A stretch of 64,000 nt of DNA from CAVSSX01 sp963730735 (GTDB lineage: Bacteria; Actinomycetota; Acidimicrobiia; Acidimicrobiales; RAAP-2): positions 248,001 through 312,000 of the forward strand of contig CAVSSX010000008.1 of the NCBI GenBank assembly GCA_963730735.1. Direction: 5' to 3'. The notes beneath the pieces were generated by a model. That model was not told the origin of the DNA. It ran no database searches and was given only the letters and a program-made list of their open reading frames with translations. Of this stretch, positions 41,977 to 52,070 are shown in pieces. The first letter of the stretch is position 1. Every line of letters begins with the position of its first letter. The position numbers and the translations under genes are program-made.

Positions 41977-43809
41977 CGTCGGGCAGGCGCCGGTGAGCCC
42001 GAGACTCCCGAGCAGGCTGACGGCGTTCGGTGAGCCCCAGCCCGACGCCAGGTCGTAGCCGGTGGTCGCGGCGTAGAGGCCCCCGTGGGATCCGGTGTAG
42101 TCGTTGTTGCCCGACACGATGTCGGCGAAGGCCCCGGTCCGGCAGCTCCCGATGTCGTAGAGCAACGGGTTGACCAGTCCGAGTCGTGACCGGCCCTGGT
42201 CGACGTCGGCGAACAGCGCCGCCCAGACCGGGGCCGCCCCGCTCGACCCGCCGTAGCCGGCCCTCCAGGACACCCTGGGTGTAGAGGATGTAGCCGGTGG
42301 CCGGGTTGGCGTCGGCCGAGACATCGGGCACCTCCCGGGCGCCGCTCCCGGGCTGCCAGGACGGGCGGGCCCAGATGGTCGAGAAGCCGCCGCCGCCGGC
42401 GCCGGCGCCGTTGTTCCAGACCGTCTCGCCCACCCGGTTGCCGTTGACGGCCGACAGCGACGTCCCACCCACCCCGGTGACGTCGGGTTGGCTGGCCGGG
42501 TCGTCGACCTCGAGGGCGGTGTTGCCCGACCCGCAGTCCTCCGACCCGTCGTCACCGGCGGCGGCGACCACCGTCTGTCCCTGCATCGCCATCTCGGCGA
42601 AGATCGTCGCCTCGGCGGCGATCGAACCACCACCCTCGGCCTCGCACTGGCCCCAGCTGGTGGCCACCACCTGGGCCCGGTCGTCGGTGGCGATCTTGTC
42701 GTACAGGGCCAGCGGGCCCGTTGCCGCTGTCGGGTGCCTCGTAGACCACGACGTTGGCGTTCGGGGCCAGGCCGACCAGGTTCTCCACGTCGAGTGTCAC
42801 CTCGGCGCAGTCGGGCACCGTGGTCGAGCACCCGGCCCCCGACTCGCCGTCGATCGACACCGAGCTGACGGCGGCGGCCGTCCCGTAGCAGGACTGGTAG
42901 GCGGCGACGTCGCTCTGGATCTGGGTCGTGTACGGACCGAGCTCGTAGACGCCGACGGTGACCCCCTGGCCGGTCAGGCCGCTCGAGTACAACCCGCTCA
43001 AGCCGTAGGCCGAGGCCACTTGGGGCGTGGTCAGCGGCCCCCGGGGGGCGGCCTGGGCGGCGGCGGCGGCGCAGTACTGCGGCCCGGTCGAGACGTGGTC
43101 GGTCACCGAGGGCGTGGCCACCGCCGGCCCGGATGCCGGTGCGATTGGAGCGGTGCTGTTCGGCGGCGGTTGTGCTCGGGGTGGTGGTGCTCGGCGTCAC
43201 CAGCTGGGGCTGGACGTGGGGCACCGTGTCGAGTCCGACGACGCCCTCGACCATCGAGGCCAGGGCGGCCGGGACCGAGGGCACGGCGGTGTTGACCCGA
43301 GCCGAGGACCCCGAGGCCAGGGTGACCGACGAGAGGCTCGTGTCGAAGGCCGAGGACACGGCCGACGCCGACCCCTGGACCGGCACCAGCAGGCCGTCGG
43401 GGCTCACGGCGCCCACGGTGAGGCCGGCACCGGCGAGCCAGCTCCGCACGGCGCCGATCGCCGCGCTCGACGGCCCGAACCGGCTGGCGAACTGACCGGC
43501 CGCCAGGAACTGGTGGTACTGCGGCGATCCCGGCGTGGACACCGCCGTGACGGCGGCCGAGAGGCCGCTCGGGTCGGCCGGCGTGAGCACCACGTCGGCC
43601 GAGACCTGGGTGGCCGCCGGGAGCGGCCCGGTGACGCGGGCCGCCGACGGCAACGTCGGCACGCCACCGGGAAGCGACGTCCGGCCGGCCGGCGAGGGGC
43701 TGGCCCCGACCGCCGACGGGACGGCCAGGATCGCCACACCGGCCCCGAGGGCCACCGCCAGCGCCAGGCCGGCGACGCCCCTCGGGCGGACCCACCCGGC
43801 GACACTCAT
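41221..43809 (-). CDS. Secreted sedolisin (S53) protease with C-terminal repeats, three frame breaks
   Basis: About 860 residues once +1 shifts near 43151, 42715 and 42259 are corrected. An N-terminal signal-like helix (about 12-35) is followed by a pro-kumamolisin activation domain, then a Ser-Glu-Asp catalytic domain: the Glu and Asp of AEVTLDVE, VATSWGQC, and Ser in YGGSSGAAPVWAAL. The last 250 residues are six copies of a 42-residue repeat (GYWEVASDGGLFAFGDAAFYGS...). It is exported and probably works in acid. The ATG overlaps the rarA stop. M. tuberculosis has no counterpart at this position as far as I recall. Confidence 0.92.
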   Translation of the reverse strand: MSVAGWVRPRGVAGLALAVALGAGVAILAVPSAVGASPSPAGRTSLPGGVPTLPSAARVTGPLPAATQVSADVVLTPADPSGLSAAVTAVSTPGSPQYHQFLAAGQFASRFGPSSAAIGAVRSWLAGAGLTVGAVSPDGLLVPVQGSASAVSSAFDTSLSSVTLASGSSARVNTAVPSVPAALASMVEGVVGLDTVPHVQPQLVTPSTTTPSTTAAEQHRSNRTGIRAGGGHALGDRPRLDRAAVLRRRRRPGRPPGAADHAPSGLGLRLERVVLERPDRPGGHRRRLRARSVHDPDPERRRRLPVLLRDGRRRQLGVDRRRVGGRVLDHGARLRRGDTRRGEPGRPGPERQRRGLRGTRQRQRARWPCTTRSPPTTGPRWWPPAGASARPRVVVRSPPRRRSSPRWRCRDRRWSPPPVTTGRRTAGRATPPSRSTTRPANPTSPGWVGRRCRPSTATGWARRSGTTAPAPAAAASRPSGPARPGSPGAAPGRCPMSRPTPTRPPATSSTPRVSWRAGYGGSSGAAPVWAALFADVDQGRSRLGLVNPLLYDIGSCRTGAFADIVSGNNDYTGSHGGLYAATTGYDLASGWGSPNAVSLLGSLGLTGACPTPTGGYWEVGSDGGLYAFGNAAFYGSMGSTRLNQPIVGMAATLDHAGYWEVAADGGLFAFGDAAFYGSMGGRALNKPIVGMAASATGAGYWEVASDGGLFAFGDAAFYGSMGGTVLNKPVVGIAATPDGKGYWEVASDGGLFAFGDAAFYGSMGGTVLNKPVVGIAATPDGKGYWEVASDGGLFAFGDAAFYGSMGGTVLNKPIVGIAATPDGKGYWEVASDGGLFAFGDAAFYGSMSGQVLAAPVVGLAAS

Positions 43810-45128
43810 CCGGGGCGGCGTCGTGCCTCCATCTCGGCGGCGATGCGCTGCTCGTCACCGTGCTCGGAGGGCTCGTAGTACACGTGGCCCTCGATCCCGT
43901 CGGGGCGGTACTGCTGGGGGACCCAACCGGCGGCCACGTCATGAGGGTACTGGTAGCCGTCGCCGTGGCCGAGGTCGCGGGCCCCGGCGTAGTGGGCGTC
44001 GCGCAGGTGGGTCGGGACCTCGCCCCGGGTCCCCCGGCGCACGTCCTCGCGGGCCCGCCCGAGGGCCACCGTCACCCGGTTGGACTTGGGCGCCAGGGCC
44101 AGGTGGACCGTGGCCTGGGCCAGGTTGAGGGCCGCCTCGGGCAGCCCGACCATCTCGACCGCCCGGGCGGCGGCGTCGGCCACCACCAGGGCCTGGGGAT
44201 CGGCCATCCCGACGTCCTCGCTGGCCAGGATGACCAGCCGCCGGGCCAGGAACCGGGCGTCCTCGCCGGCCTCGAGCATCCGGGCCAGCCAGTAGAGGCC
44301 GGCGTCGGGGTCCGATCCCCGCACGCTCTTGATGAAGGCGCTGATCTGGTCGTAGTGGTCGTCGGCCCCCTGGTGGTACAGCCGGCCGTCCCGGGCCGCC
44401 GCCACGTGCGGCCCGCTCCACCAGCACCCCGTCGTCGGCGCCGCCGGTCGGCCCCGCTGCGGGCCAGGTCGACGGCCAGCTCGACGGTGGTGAGGGCGGC
44501 CCGGGCGTCGCCGTCGCTCACCGAGACGATGGCCGCCACCGCCTCCTCGTCGGCCCGGGCGCCCTCGGCGGCCAGGCCGCGCTCGACGACCTGGCGCAGC
44601 TCGGGCTCGCCCAGCGGTTCGAGCCGCCAGATGGTGGCCCGGCTGAGCAGCGGCGCGTTCACCTCGAAGTACGGGTTCTCGGTCGTCGCCCCGATGAGGA
44701 CCACCAGGCCGTCCTCGACCGCCGGGCAGCAGCACGTCCTGCTGGGCCTTGTTGAACCGGTGCACCTCGTCGACGAACAGGATGGTGCCCTGGCCCTGCT
44801 CCCCGAGCCGGCGCCGGGCGTCCTCGAGCGTCTCGCGGACGTCCTTCACCCCCGAGGCCACCGCCGACAGCGGCACGAAGGCCTTGGCGCTCACCAGGGC
44901 CAGCAGGCGGGCCAGGGTGGTCTTGCCGGTGCCGGCCGGCCCCCACAGGATCGAGGAGCCCAGGCGGTCGTGCTCGGCCAGGACCCGCAGCGGGGCCCCC
45001 GGCCCGATCAGGTGGTCCTGGCCGATGACGTCGTCGAGGGAGCGGGGCCGGAGGCGGGCGGCCAGCGGTGCCCGGCTGGCCAGGCGGTCCTCGGCCGCCG
45101 AGGCGAACAGGTCCCCGCCCGGGCTCAT
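43806..45128 (-). CDS. rarA: Replication-associated recombination protein A, three frame breaks
   Basis: An AAA+ ATPase of the RarA/MgsA/WRNIP1 family acting at stalled forks. It is read in order: MSPGGDLF...RPRSLDDVIGQDHL, Walker A GPAGTGKTT and Walker B TILFVDEVHRF; a +1 shift near 44725; LIGATTENPYFEVN and LVSRSATIW-type sensor region; a shift near 44445 (ADDGVLVERAA); a shift near 44407; then DGRLYHQGADDHYDQISAFIKSVRGSD to the normal C-terminus. The repaired length, about 440 aa, fits the family. Confidence 0.9.
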   Translation of the reverse strand: MSPGGDLFASAAEDRLASRAPLAARLRPRSLDDVIGQDHLIGPGAPLRVLAEHDRLGSSILWGPAGTGKTTLARLLALVSAKAFVPLSAVASGVKDVRETLEDARRRLGEQGQGTILFVDEVHRFNKAQQDVLLPGGRGRPGGPHRGDDREPVLRGERAAAQPGHHLAARTAGRARAAPGRRARPGRRGRPGRRGGGGGHRLGERRRRPGRPHHRRAGRRPGPQRGRPAAPTTGCWWSGPHVAAARDGRLYHQGADDHYDQISAFIKSVRGSDPDAGLYWLARMLEAGEDARFLARRLVILASEDVGMADPQALVVADAAARAVEMVGLPEAALNLAQATVHLALAPKSNRVTVALGRAREDVRRGTRGEVPTHLRDAHYAGARDLGHGDGYQYPHDVAAGWVPQQYRPDGIEGHVYYEPSEHGDEQRIAAEMEARRRPG

Positions 45129-45160
45129 CGCCGGCGCCACGCCGGTGGTGCGGCCCGGGG

Positions 45161-46942
45161 TCACGTGGCCGGGGGCAGGAAGCGCAGACCCAGGTCGGCC
45201 AGGGCCCGGGGAGCGATCGGCTTGGGCGCCCCGGTCAGCGGGTCCGCCCCCGACTGGGTCTTCGGGAAGGCGATGACCTCTCGGATGTTCTCCTCGCCGG
45301 CGAAGATGGCCACCAGCCGGTCGATGCCGAAGGCGAAGCCGGCGTGGGGCGGGGCCCCGTAGCGGAACGCCCCGAGCAGGAACCCGAAGCGCGACTCGGC
45401 CTCCTCCGGCGAGATCCCGAGGACGTCGAAGATCTGGCGCTGGATGTCGCTGCGGTGGATACGGACGCTGCCCGAGCCGAGCTCCCAGCCGTTGAGGACC
45501 AGGTCGTAGGACTGGGACCGGACGGCGGCGGGGTCGGTGGCCAGCAGCCCGAGGTCGTCGGGGTGGGGCATGGTGAAGGGGTGGTGGGCCGGCACGGGCT
45601 TGCCGTCCTCGCCCACCCCGTCGAAGAGCGGGAACTCGGTGAGCCACAGGTACCGGTGCTCGCCCTGGCCGACCGGGAGGCCGCCGAGGTGGACCCGCAG
45701 ACCGCCGAGCACCGTGCACGCCTGGCGGTACTCGTCGGCCACCACCAGGATCAGGTCGCCCACCGCCGCCGCCGTGACCTCGAGCATCCCCCGGCGCTCC
45801 TCGTCGCTCAGGTGCCGGTCGAGCGGCGAGTCGAGGGCCCGGCCCTCGCCGCCCTCGCCGGCGGTGACCCGGAACCAGGCCAGGCCCTTGGCCCCGGCCG
45901 CCTTGGCCCGATCGGTCAGGGCGTCGAGGCGGCCCCGGCCGAGCTCGGCCCCGCCCGGCAGGACGAGCGCCTTGACCGTCGGCCCGGCGAAGGCCTTCAC
46001 CTCGGTGCCGGCGAAGACCGCCGAGAGGTCGAGGAGCTCCATGCCGAAGCGGAGGTCGGGCTTGTCGGTGCCGAAGCGGTCGAGGGCCTCGGCCCAGGTC
46101 ATCTCGGGGATCGGCGGCGGCCGCACCCCGGTGGCCGCCTCGGCGGCGTCGAGGACCGCCTCGGCCACGAAGGCCAGGATGTCGGCCTGGGTGACGAAGG
46201 ACGCCTCCATGTCGAGCTGGGTGAACTCGAACTGGCGGTCGGCCCGCAGGTCCTCGTCGCGCAGGCAGCGGGCGATCTGGTAGTAGCGGTCGACACCGCC
46301 GACCATCAGGAGCTGCTTGGCCAGCTGGGGGCTCTGGGGCAGCACGTAGAAGGAGCCCTGGTGCAGACGGGAGGGCACGGCGAACTCCCGGGCCCCCTCG
46401 GGCGTCGGGGCCCACAGGAGCGGGGTCTCCACCTCGCAGAAGTCCTGGCGGTCCATGGCCCGGCGGATGGCGGCGTTCACCTTCGACCGGAGCCGCAGGT
46501 TGGCCTGCATGCGGGGCTTGCGGAGGTCGACGAAGCGGTAGGCCAGCCGGATCGGCTCGTCGGTCTCGGCCCGGTCGTCGACCGGGAACGGCGGCGGCTC
46601 GGCCGCCGCCAGGACCTCGACGGTGCAGTCCCCGAGCTCGACCTCACCGGTCGGGAGCTTCGGGTTGACCGTGCCCTCGGGACGCCGCCGGACGACGCCC
46701 TCGATGGCCAGCACGTACTCGCTGCGCACGTCGACCGTCCCGTCGACCACGCACTGGAGGATCCCGGTCCGGTCCCGCAGGTCCACGAAGGCCAGGTGCT
46801 CGCCGTGCTCACGCCGCCGGCCGACCCAGCCGCAGACCCGGATCCTCGACCCGACGTCGGCCAGGGTGACCTCGCCGCACAGGTGCGTTCGCAGGGAGGT
46901 GGCGGCCGAGCCCGATCGGGCCGGTAGGTCGCTCGCGCTCAT
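45161..46942 (-). CDS. aspS: Aspartyl-tRNA synthetase (probably non-discriminating)
   Basis: A 593-aa bacterial-type AspRS: N-terminal OB domain (VCGWVGRRREHGEHLAFVDLRD), class II core (QSPQLAKQLLM, RDEDLRADRQFEFTQLDME), GAD insertion and C-terminal GIDRLVAIFAG. His46 in RRREHG sits where AspRSs that also charge tRNA-Asn have His instead of Leu. That implies Asn-tRNA made through GatCAB; this is inference. hisS overlaps upstream by 4 nt. Confidence 0.96.
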   Translation of the reverse strand: MSASDLPARSGSAATSLRTHLCGEVTLADVGSRIRVCGWVGRRREHGEHLAFVDLRDRTGILQCVVDGTVDVRSEYVLAIEGVVRRRPEGTVNPKLPTGEVELGDCTVEVLAAAEPPPFPVDDRAETDEPIRLAYRFVDLRKPRMQANLRLRSKVNAAIRRAMDRQDFCEVETPLLWAPTPEGAREFAVPSRLHQGSFYVLPQSPQLAKQLLMVGGVDRYYQIARCLRDEDLRADRQFEFTQLDMEASFVTQADILAFVAEAVLDAAEAATGVRPPPIPEMTWAEALDRFGTDKPDLRFGMELLDLSAVFAGTEVKAFAGPTVKALVLPGGAELGRGRLDALTDRAKAAGAKGLAWFRVTAGEGGEGRALDSPLDRHLSDEERRGMLEVTAAAVGDLILVVADEYRQACTVLGGLRVHLGGLPVGQGEHRYLWLTEFPLFDGVGEDGKPVPAHHPFTMPHPDDLGLLATDPAAVRSQSYDLVLNGWELGSGSVRIHRSDIQRQIFDVLGISPEEAESRFGFLLGAFRYGAPPHAGFAFGIDRLVAIFAGEENIREVIAFPKTQSGADPLTGAPKPIAPRALADLGLRFLPPAT

Positions 46943-48253
46943 GGGTGGGGTTCTCCTTCAGGCGTCTCGGTGGCGGCGGCGACGGCCGCCACGACCTCGT
47001 CCAGCGGCACCGGACGCTGCTCGCCGGCGGTGCGCAGCGGGCGGAGCGTTACCGTACCCGCCGCCAGCTCCTCGGGGCCGACGAGCACGGCCCACCGGGC
47101 ACCGGAACGGTCGGCCGACTTCAGCTGGGACTTCATCGAGCGCCCGTCGAAGGCCCGGTCGGCCCGGAGCCCGGCCGCCCGCAGGGCGGCCGTGAGGTCC
47201 CGGGCCACGGTGCCGCCGGCCACGTCGACCACGAAGGCGTCGAGCGCCGGGGGGTCGACGGCGAACACCTTCTCGGCGTCGCAGGCCAGCAACAGGCGCT
47301 CGATCCCGATCCCGAAGCCGATGCCCGGGGTCGGCGGTCCGCCGAGCAGCTCGACCAGGCCGTCGTAGCGCCCACCGCCACCGATGGCGTTCTGGGCGGC
47401 ATCGAGAGCGTCGGCGGCGAATTCGAAGGTCGTCCGGGTGTAGTAGTCGAAGCCCCGGACCAGTCGGTGGTCGAGCGTGAAGGGCACGCCGAGCGCCGCC
47501 AGGCCCTCGAGCACCCGGTCGAAGTGGGCCCGGCAGTCGTCACAGAGGTGGTCGACGAAGTGCGGGAGCTCGGCCGTCGCCTCGACGCAGGCCGGCCGCT
47601 TGCAGTCGAGGACCCGCAGCGGGTTGCTGTCCAGCCGGGCCCGGTGCTCGTCGCACAGCTCGTCGCGCCGCACCTCGAGGGCTTCGGTGAGCAGCGCCAG
47701 GTAGGCCGGCCGGCAGGTGGCGTCGCCCATCGAGTTCACCCGGAGGGTGAACCCGGTCAGCCCGACGGCCCGGTAGAAGCCGTCGGCCAGGCTGACCACC
47801 TCCACGTCGAGGTCGGGGTCGGCCGACCCGAGCGCCTCGACGCCCAGCTGGTGGTGCTGGCGGTAGCGGCCGGCCTGGGGCCGCTCGTAGCGGAACGACG
47901 GCGTGACGTACCAGGCCTTCCACGGCAGCGGCCGGACGGTGCTCGACGAAGGCCCGGACCATGGGGGCCGTCCCCTCGGGCCGCAGGGCCAGCTGCCGCC
48001 CGCCGCGGTCGGTGAACTCGTACATCTCCTTGCCGACGACCTCGCTGCCCTCGCCGATCCCCCGGCGGAAGACCGCCACGTCCTCGAAGATCGGCGTGTG
48101 GGTCAGCCCGTAGGCCGCCCGCTCCACGTGGCCGGCGAACAGCGCCACCAGCGACTCCCAGCGGCTGGACTCGGGCCACAGGACGTCGTGGGTGCCCTTC
48201 GGGGCCCGGGCCGGTCCGCCCTGCGGGCGCGCCGCACCCGCTTCGGTGCTCAT
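46939..48253 (-). CDS. hisS: Histidyl-tRNA synthetase, one frame break
   Basis: About 437 residues after correcting a +1 shift near 47930, where EHRPAAAVEG should continue as P-LPWKAWYVTPSFRYERPQ. The N-terminal part has APKGTHDVLWPES and RPEGTAPMVRAF (motif 2 approach). The C-terminal part has LVRGFDYYTRTTFEF and GGGGRYDGL, then GIGIERLL and an anticodon-binding domain. It is coupled to aspS, as in M. tuberculosis-like order. Confidence 0.93.
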
Positions 48254-48259
48254 CGGGGC

Positions 48260-50484
48260 CTACGCCTTCTTGCCGGGCAGCTGGCGGTAGGCGTCGAAGA
48301 CGCCGTCGAGATGCTTGATCGAGGCGATCAGCGACTGCAGGTGGGTCGGGTCGGCCAGCTCGATGTCGAAGGCCATGCGGCTCACCCGGTCCGGCGTGGT
48401 CGCCGTGCGGGCCGCCACGATGTTCAGGTGGTGCTCGGAGACGACCCGTGACACGTCGGCCAGCAGCCGGGAGCGGTCGAAGGCCAGCACCTCCAGGGTG
48501 GCCAGGAAGATGCCGGCGCTCCCCCGGTCCCACTCGACCTCGATGAGCCGCTCCTGCGAGCGGTCCGACAGGGCGGTGGCGTTGGAGCAGTCGGCCCGGT
48601 GGACCGAGACGCCCCGGCCCTGGGTGACGAAGCCCATGATCGGGTCGTCGGGCACCGGCGTGCAGCACCGGGCCAGGTGGACCATCAGGTCGTCGAGGCC
48701 CTCCACGTAGATCCCGGCCGTCGAGCGCTTGTCCGAGCGCGGGCCGCGCACGCCGCGGGCGGCGGTGGTCGGGAGCTGCTCCACCTCGCCGCCCCGGAGC
48801 TCGCGGGCCAGGCGCTGGACGATCGACTGGGCCGACACCTGGTTCTCGCCGATCGAGGCGTAGAGGGCGTCGAGGTCGACCAGGTTCATCGACTCGGCCA
48901 CCTGGAGCAGGGCGTCGGACCCGAGCACCTTCTGCAGCGGCATGCCCTCGCGGCGGAGCGCCCGGGCCAGCTCTTCGCGACCGGTCTCGATGGCGTCCTC
49001 GCGCCGCTCCCGGCTGAACCACTGCCGGATCTTGTTGCGGGCCCGGGCCGAGGACGACGATCTTCAGCCAGTCCCGGGACGGGCCGGCGGTCTGGGCCTT
49101 CGAGGTGAAGATCTCGACCGTGTCGGCCGAGCTGAGCCGGGTGTCGAGCGGCACCAGCCGGCCGTTGACCCGGGCCCCGATGCAACGGTGCCCGACCTCG
49201 GTGTGGATGGCGTAGGCGAAGTCGACCGGCGTCGACCGGGCCGGCAGGGCGATCACCTTGCCCTTCGGGGTGAAGACGTAGACCTCGTCCTGCTCGAGGT
49301 CGAGCTTCAGGGCCTCGAGGAACTCGACCGGGTCGGAGGTCTCTCGACCGACGTCGGCGATCCGCTGCAGCCAGGCCATCTCGGAGGAGGCGTCCTCCTT
49401 CTCCTTGTAGCCCCAGTGGGCGGCGATCCCGTACTCGGCCCGCCGGTGCATCTCGGTCGTGCGGACCTGCACCTCGATCGGCTTGCCGTCGAGCCCGATC
49501 ACCGTCGTGTGCAACGACTGGTAGAGGTTGAACTTCGGGGTGTTGATGTAGTCCTTGAAGCGGCCCTGGACCGGCGGCCAGATGGCGTGGATGGCCCCGA
49601 GGGCCGACCAGCAGTCCTTCTCCTGGGCCACGACCACCCGGATCCCGACCAGGTCGTGGATGTCGTCGAACTCCTTGCCCCGCACGACCATCTTCTCGTA
49701 GATGCTCCACAGGTGCTTCGGACGGCCCGGTCACCTCGGCCTCGAGCCCGGCGGCGGCCAGCCGCTCGCGCACCGACACCAGGACCCGGGCGAGGTACTC
49801 CTCACGCTGGGGGGCCCGGACGGCCACCATCTGCTCGATCTCGGCGTAGCGCTTGGGGTGCAGGGTGGCGAACGCCAGGTCCTCCAGCTGCCACTTGACC
49901 TGCTGGACCCCGAGCCGGTGGGCCAGCGGGGCGTAGACGTCGAAGGTCTCCTGGGCCGTGCGGTGCTGCTTCCACTCGGGCATGACGGCCAGCGTCCGCA
50001 TGTTGTGGAGCCGGTCGGCCAGCTTGATCAGCAGCACCCGCCAGTCGCTGGCCATGGCCACGAGCATCTTGCGGATGGTCGCTGCCTGCTGGGCTTCCTT
50101 GGTGTCGAACTGCAGGCGGTCGAGCTTGGTGACCCCGTCGACCACCCGGGCCACGACGGGCCCGAACTGGGCCTCGATCGATTCGAGGGTCAGGCCGGTG
50201 TCCTCGACGGCGTCGTGGAGCAGGGCGGCCACCACGGTCGGGGCGTCCAGGCCGAGCTCGGCCACGATGGCGGCGACGGCGATCGGGTGGGTGACGTAGG
50301 GCTCGCCCGAGCGTCGGTACTGCTCGGCGTGAGCGGCGGCCGAGGCCCGGCCGGCGGCCTCGATGGTCGAGGGGTCGTCGTCGGGGCGGTGGGCCGAGAA
50401 CTCGCGCACCACCGGCTCGAGGAGTTCTCGCAGCGCGTCGTCGCCCGGTTCGTCGACGGGGGGTACCCGAGCCAGGGTCACCAT
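48260..50484 (-). CDS. rel: Bifunctional (p)ppGpp synthetase/hydrolase, two frame breaks
   Basis: About 740 residues after +1 corrections near 49726 and 49055. Domains in order: HD hydrolase with His90-Asp91 in LLHDAVEDT, synthetase with EFDDIHDLVGIRV and YQSLHTTVIG, TGS (VYVFTPKGKVIALP), a zinc-finger/helical region (HLARCCTPVPDD) and a C-terminal ACT domain. It sets alarmone levels in the stringent response. The ATG lies 6 nt after a -10. Confidence 0.93.
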
Positions 50485-50490
50485 CCGTTC

Positions 50491-50496
50491 AGGCTA
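50491..50496 (-). promoter_or_regulatory. -10 element of rel (leaderless)
   Basis: TAGCCT on the minus strand, 6 nt before the ATG at 50484, in the 88-bp gap after secF. Confidence 0.5.
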
Positions 50497-50572
50497 CCCG
50501 ACGAGACCGCCCGGCCATGCGCTGGGAACGGGCCATCGGTCCAGCTCAACCCACCGGGACGCCGACCACCGG

Positions 50573-52070
50573 TCAGCGTCGCTTCTTGCCCTTGGTGTTG
50601 CGGTTCCTCGGCCGGGGCGGCGGCCGACCGGTGACCGACCGGCGACCCCCGCCGGGCACGATGACGGTGGTCGTCGCCCCCGTCGCGTCGTCGGGCGCCG
50701 TGGGGTCGGGGACCGGTGCGTCGGGATCCCCACCGTCCGACCCGACGTCCTCGGACCCGGCATCGGGCGCGGTCGGGTCGGCCACCGGCGCGTCGAGAGC
50801 CGACCCGTCCGACGGGGCGTCCTCGGGCTCGTTGTCCTTGGTGGCCGCCGCCGGCGATGCGGCCGCCGCTCGCTTGGCCGCGCCGGGCTTGGGGGCGGGA
50901 CGGCCCTTGCGGGTCGGTGCCGGGGCCGCCGGCCGGCCACCGGTGCCGCCCGCGGCCAGCGTTGCCGCCGCCGTCGGGGTGAGCACGGCGCTCCGCTCGC
51001 TCCGGCTCTCGAGCCGCTTGCGGATGGCCACGTAGCGGGGCTCGCGCTCCTTCAGCATGGCCAGCACCGGCGAGGCGATGAAGATCGACGAGTACGCCCC
51101 CGACAAGAGGCCCACCGTCAGGGCCAGGCCGTAGTCCTGCAAGGTGGTGGCCCCGAGGATCTCGGCCCCGACGATGAGCACGGCGAGCACCGGCAGGATG
51201 GCCACCAGCGACGTGTTGATCGACCGGGCCAGGGTCTGGTTCATCGAGAGGTTCACCATCTCGGAGTAGGTCATCCGGCCCGACGCGCCGAAGCCCTTGG
51301 TGTTGTCACGCACCCGGTCGAAGACCACGACCGTGTCGTAGAGCGAGTAGCCGAGGATGGTGAGGACGGCGATGACCGTGTCCGGCGTGACCTGGAACCC
51401 GAACAGCGAATAGATCCCGATGGTCACCAGGAGGTCGTGGATCATGGCCAGGAAGGCCGCCAGGGCCATCTTCGGTTCGAACCGGATGGCGATGTAGATC
51501 ACCACGACGACGAAGAAGGCGATGAGGGCCGTGAGGGCGCGGCTGGTCACCTGGCTGCCCCACGTCGGCCCCACGTGGCTCGACCGACACCTCCGAGGTG
51601 TTGGTGTGCGCCAGGTCGGCCAACGCCTGGGTGACCTTCTGCGTCTCGGCCGTCTGCTGCTGCGGCCCGAGGCCGTTCAGGTCCGCCTCGACCTGGATGG
51701 TCTTGCCCCCGAGCACCTCCACGGTCGGCTGGCTGAGCCCGGCCGCCTGGACGGCGTCGAGGGCCTGCGTCTGGGTCACCCCGGGCGCTTGGACCTCCCA
51801 CGAGGTGCCGCCCTTGAAGTCGATGCCCAGGTTCAGCCCCCGGACGCCGAGCGACACCAGCCCGGCCACGATGATGACGCCCGAGATGAGGAACCACACC
51901 CGGCGCCGTCCGACGAAGTCGAAGGACGTCCCGCCGTGGTAGAGCCGGCCGAAGGCGCCCTCGCCCGAGCCGTTGCGGCGCGACCGGCGCCCGGTGGTGG
52001 TCGGGGCCACGGTCTCGTCCGAACCGTCGTCCACCAGCTCGTCGTCGGTCGATCGGCGCCGGGGGCTCAC
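50573..52070 (-). CDS. secF: Protein translocase subunit SecF, one frame break, long C-terminal tail
   Basis: About 498 residues after a +1 correction near 51583. It has the first helix and periplasmic domain (LNLGIDFKGGTSWEV), then the membrane core RALTALIAFFVVVV, MALAAFLAMIHDLLVTIG and SLYDTVVVFDRVRDN. Unlike typical SecF of 300-400 aa, it carries a tail of about 160 residues rich in Ala/Pro/Lys then Asp/Pro/Ala, ending very basic. The GTG start overlaps the secD stop. Confidence 0.93.

Noticed and set aside
40480..42033. Plus-strand ORF with GGGDAHHRLVEHGAAHRAVEGGV-type repeats
   Set aside because: Mirror image of the sedolisin repeat array. The repeats come from the coding strand.
44072..44704. 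Separate short AAA+ fragment genes in the rarA region
   Set aside because: They join head to tail across +1 shifts into one rarA; no start signals precede the fragments.
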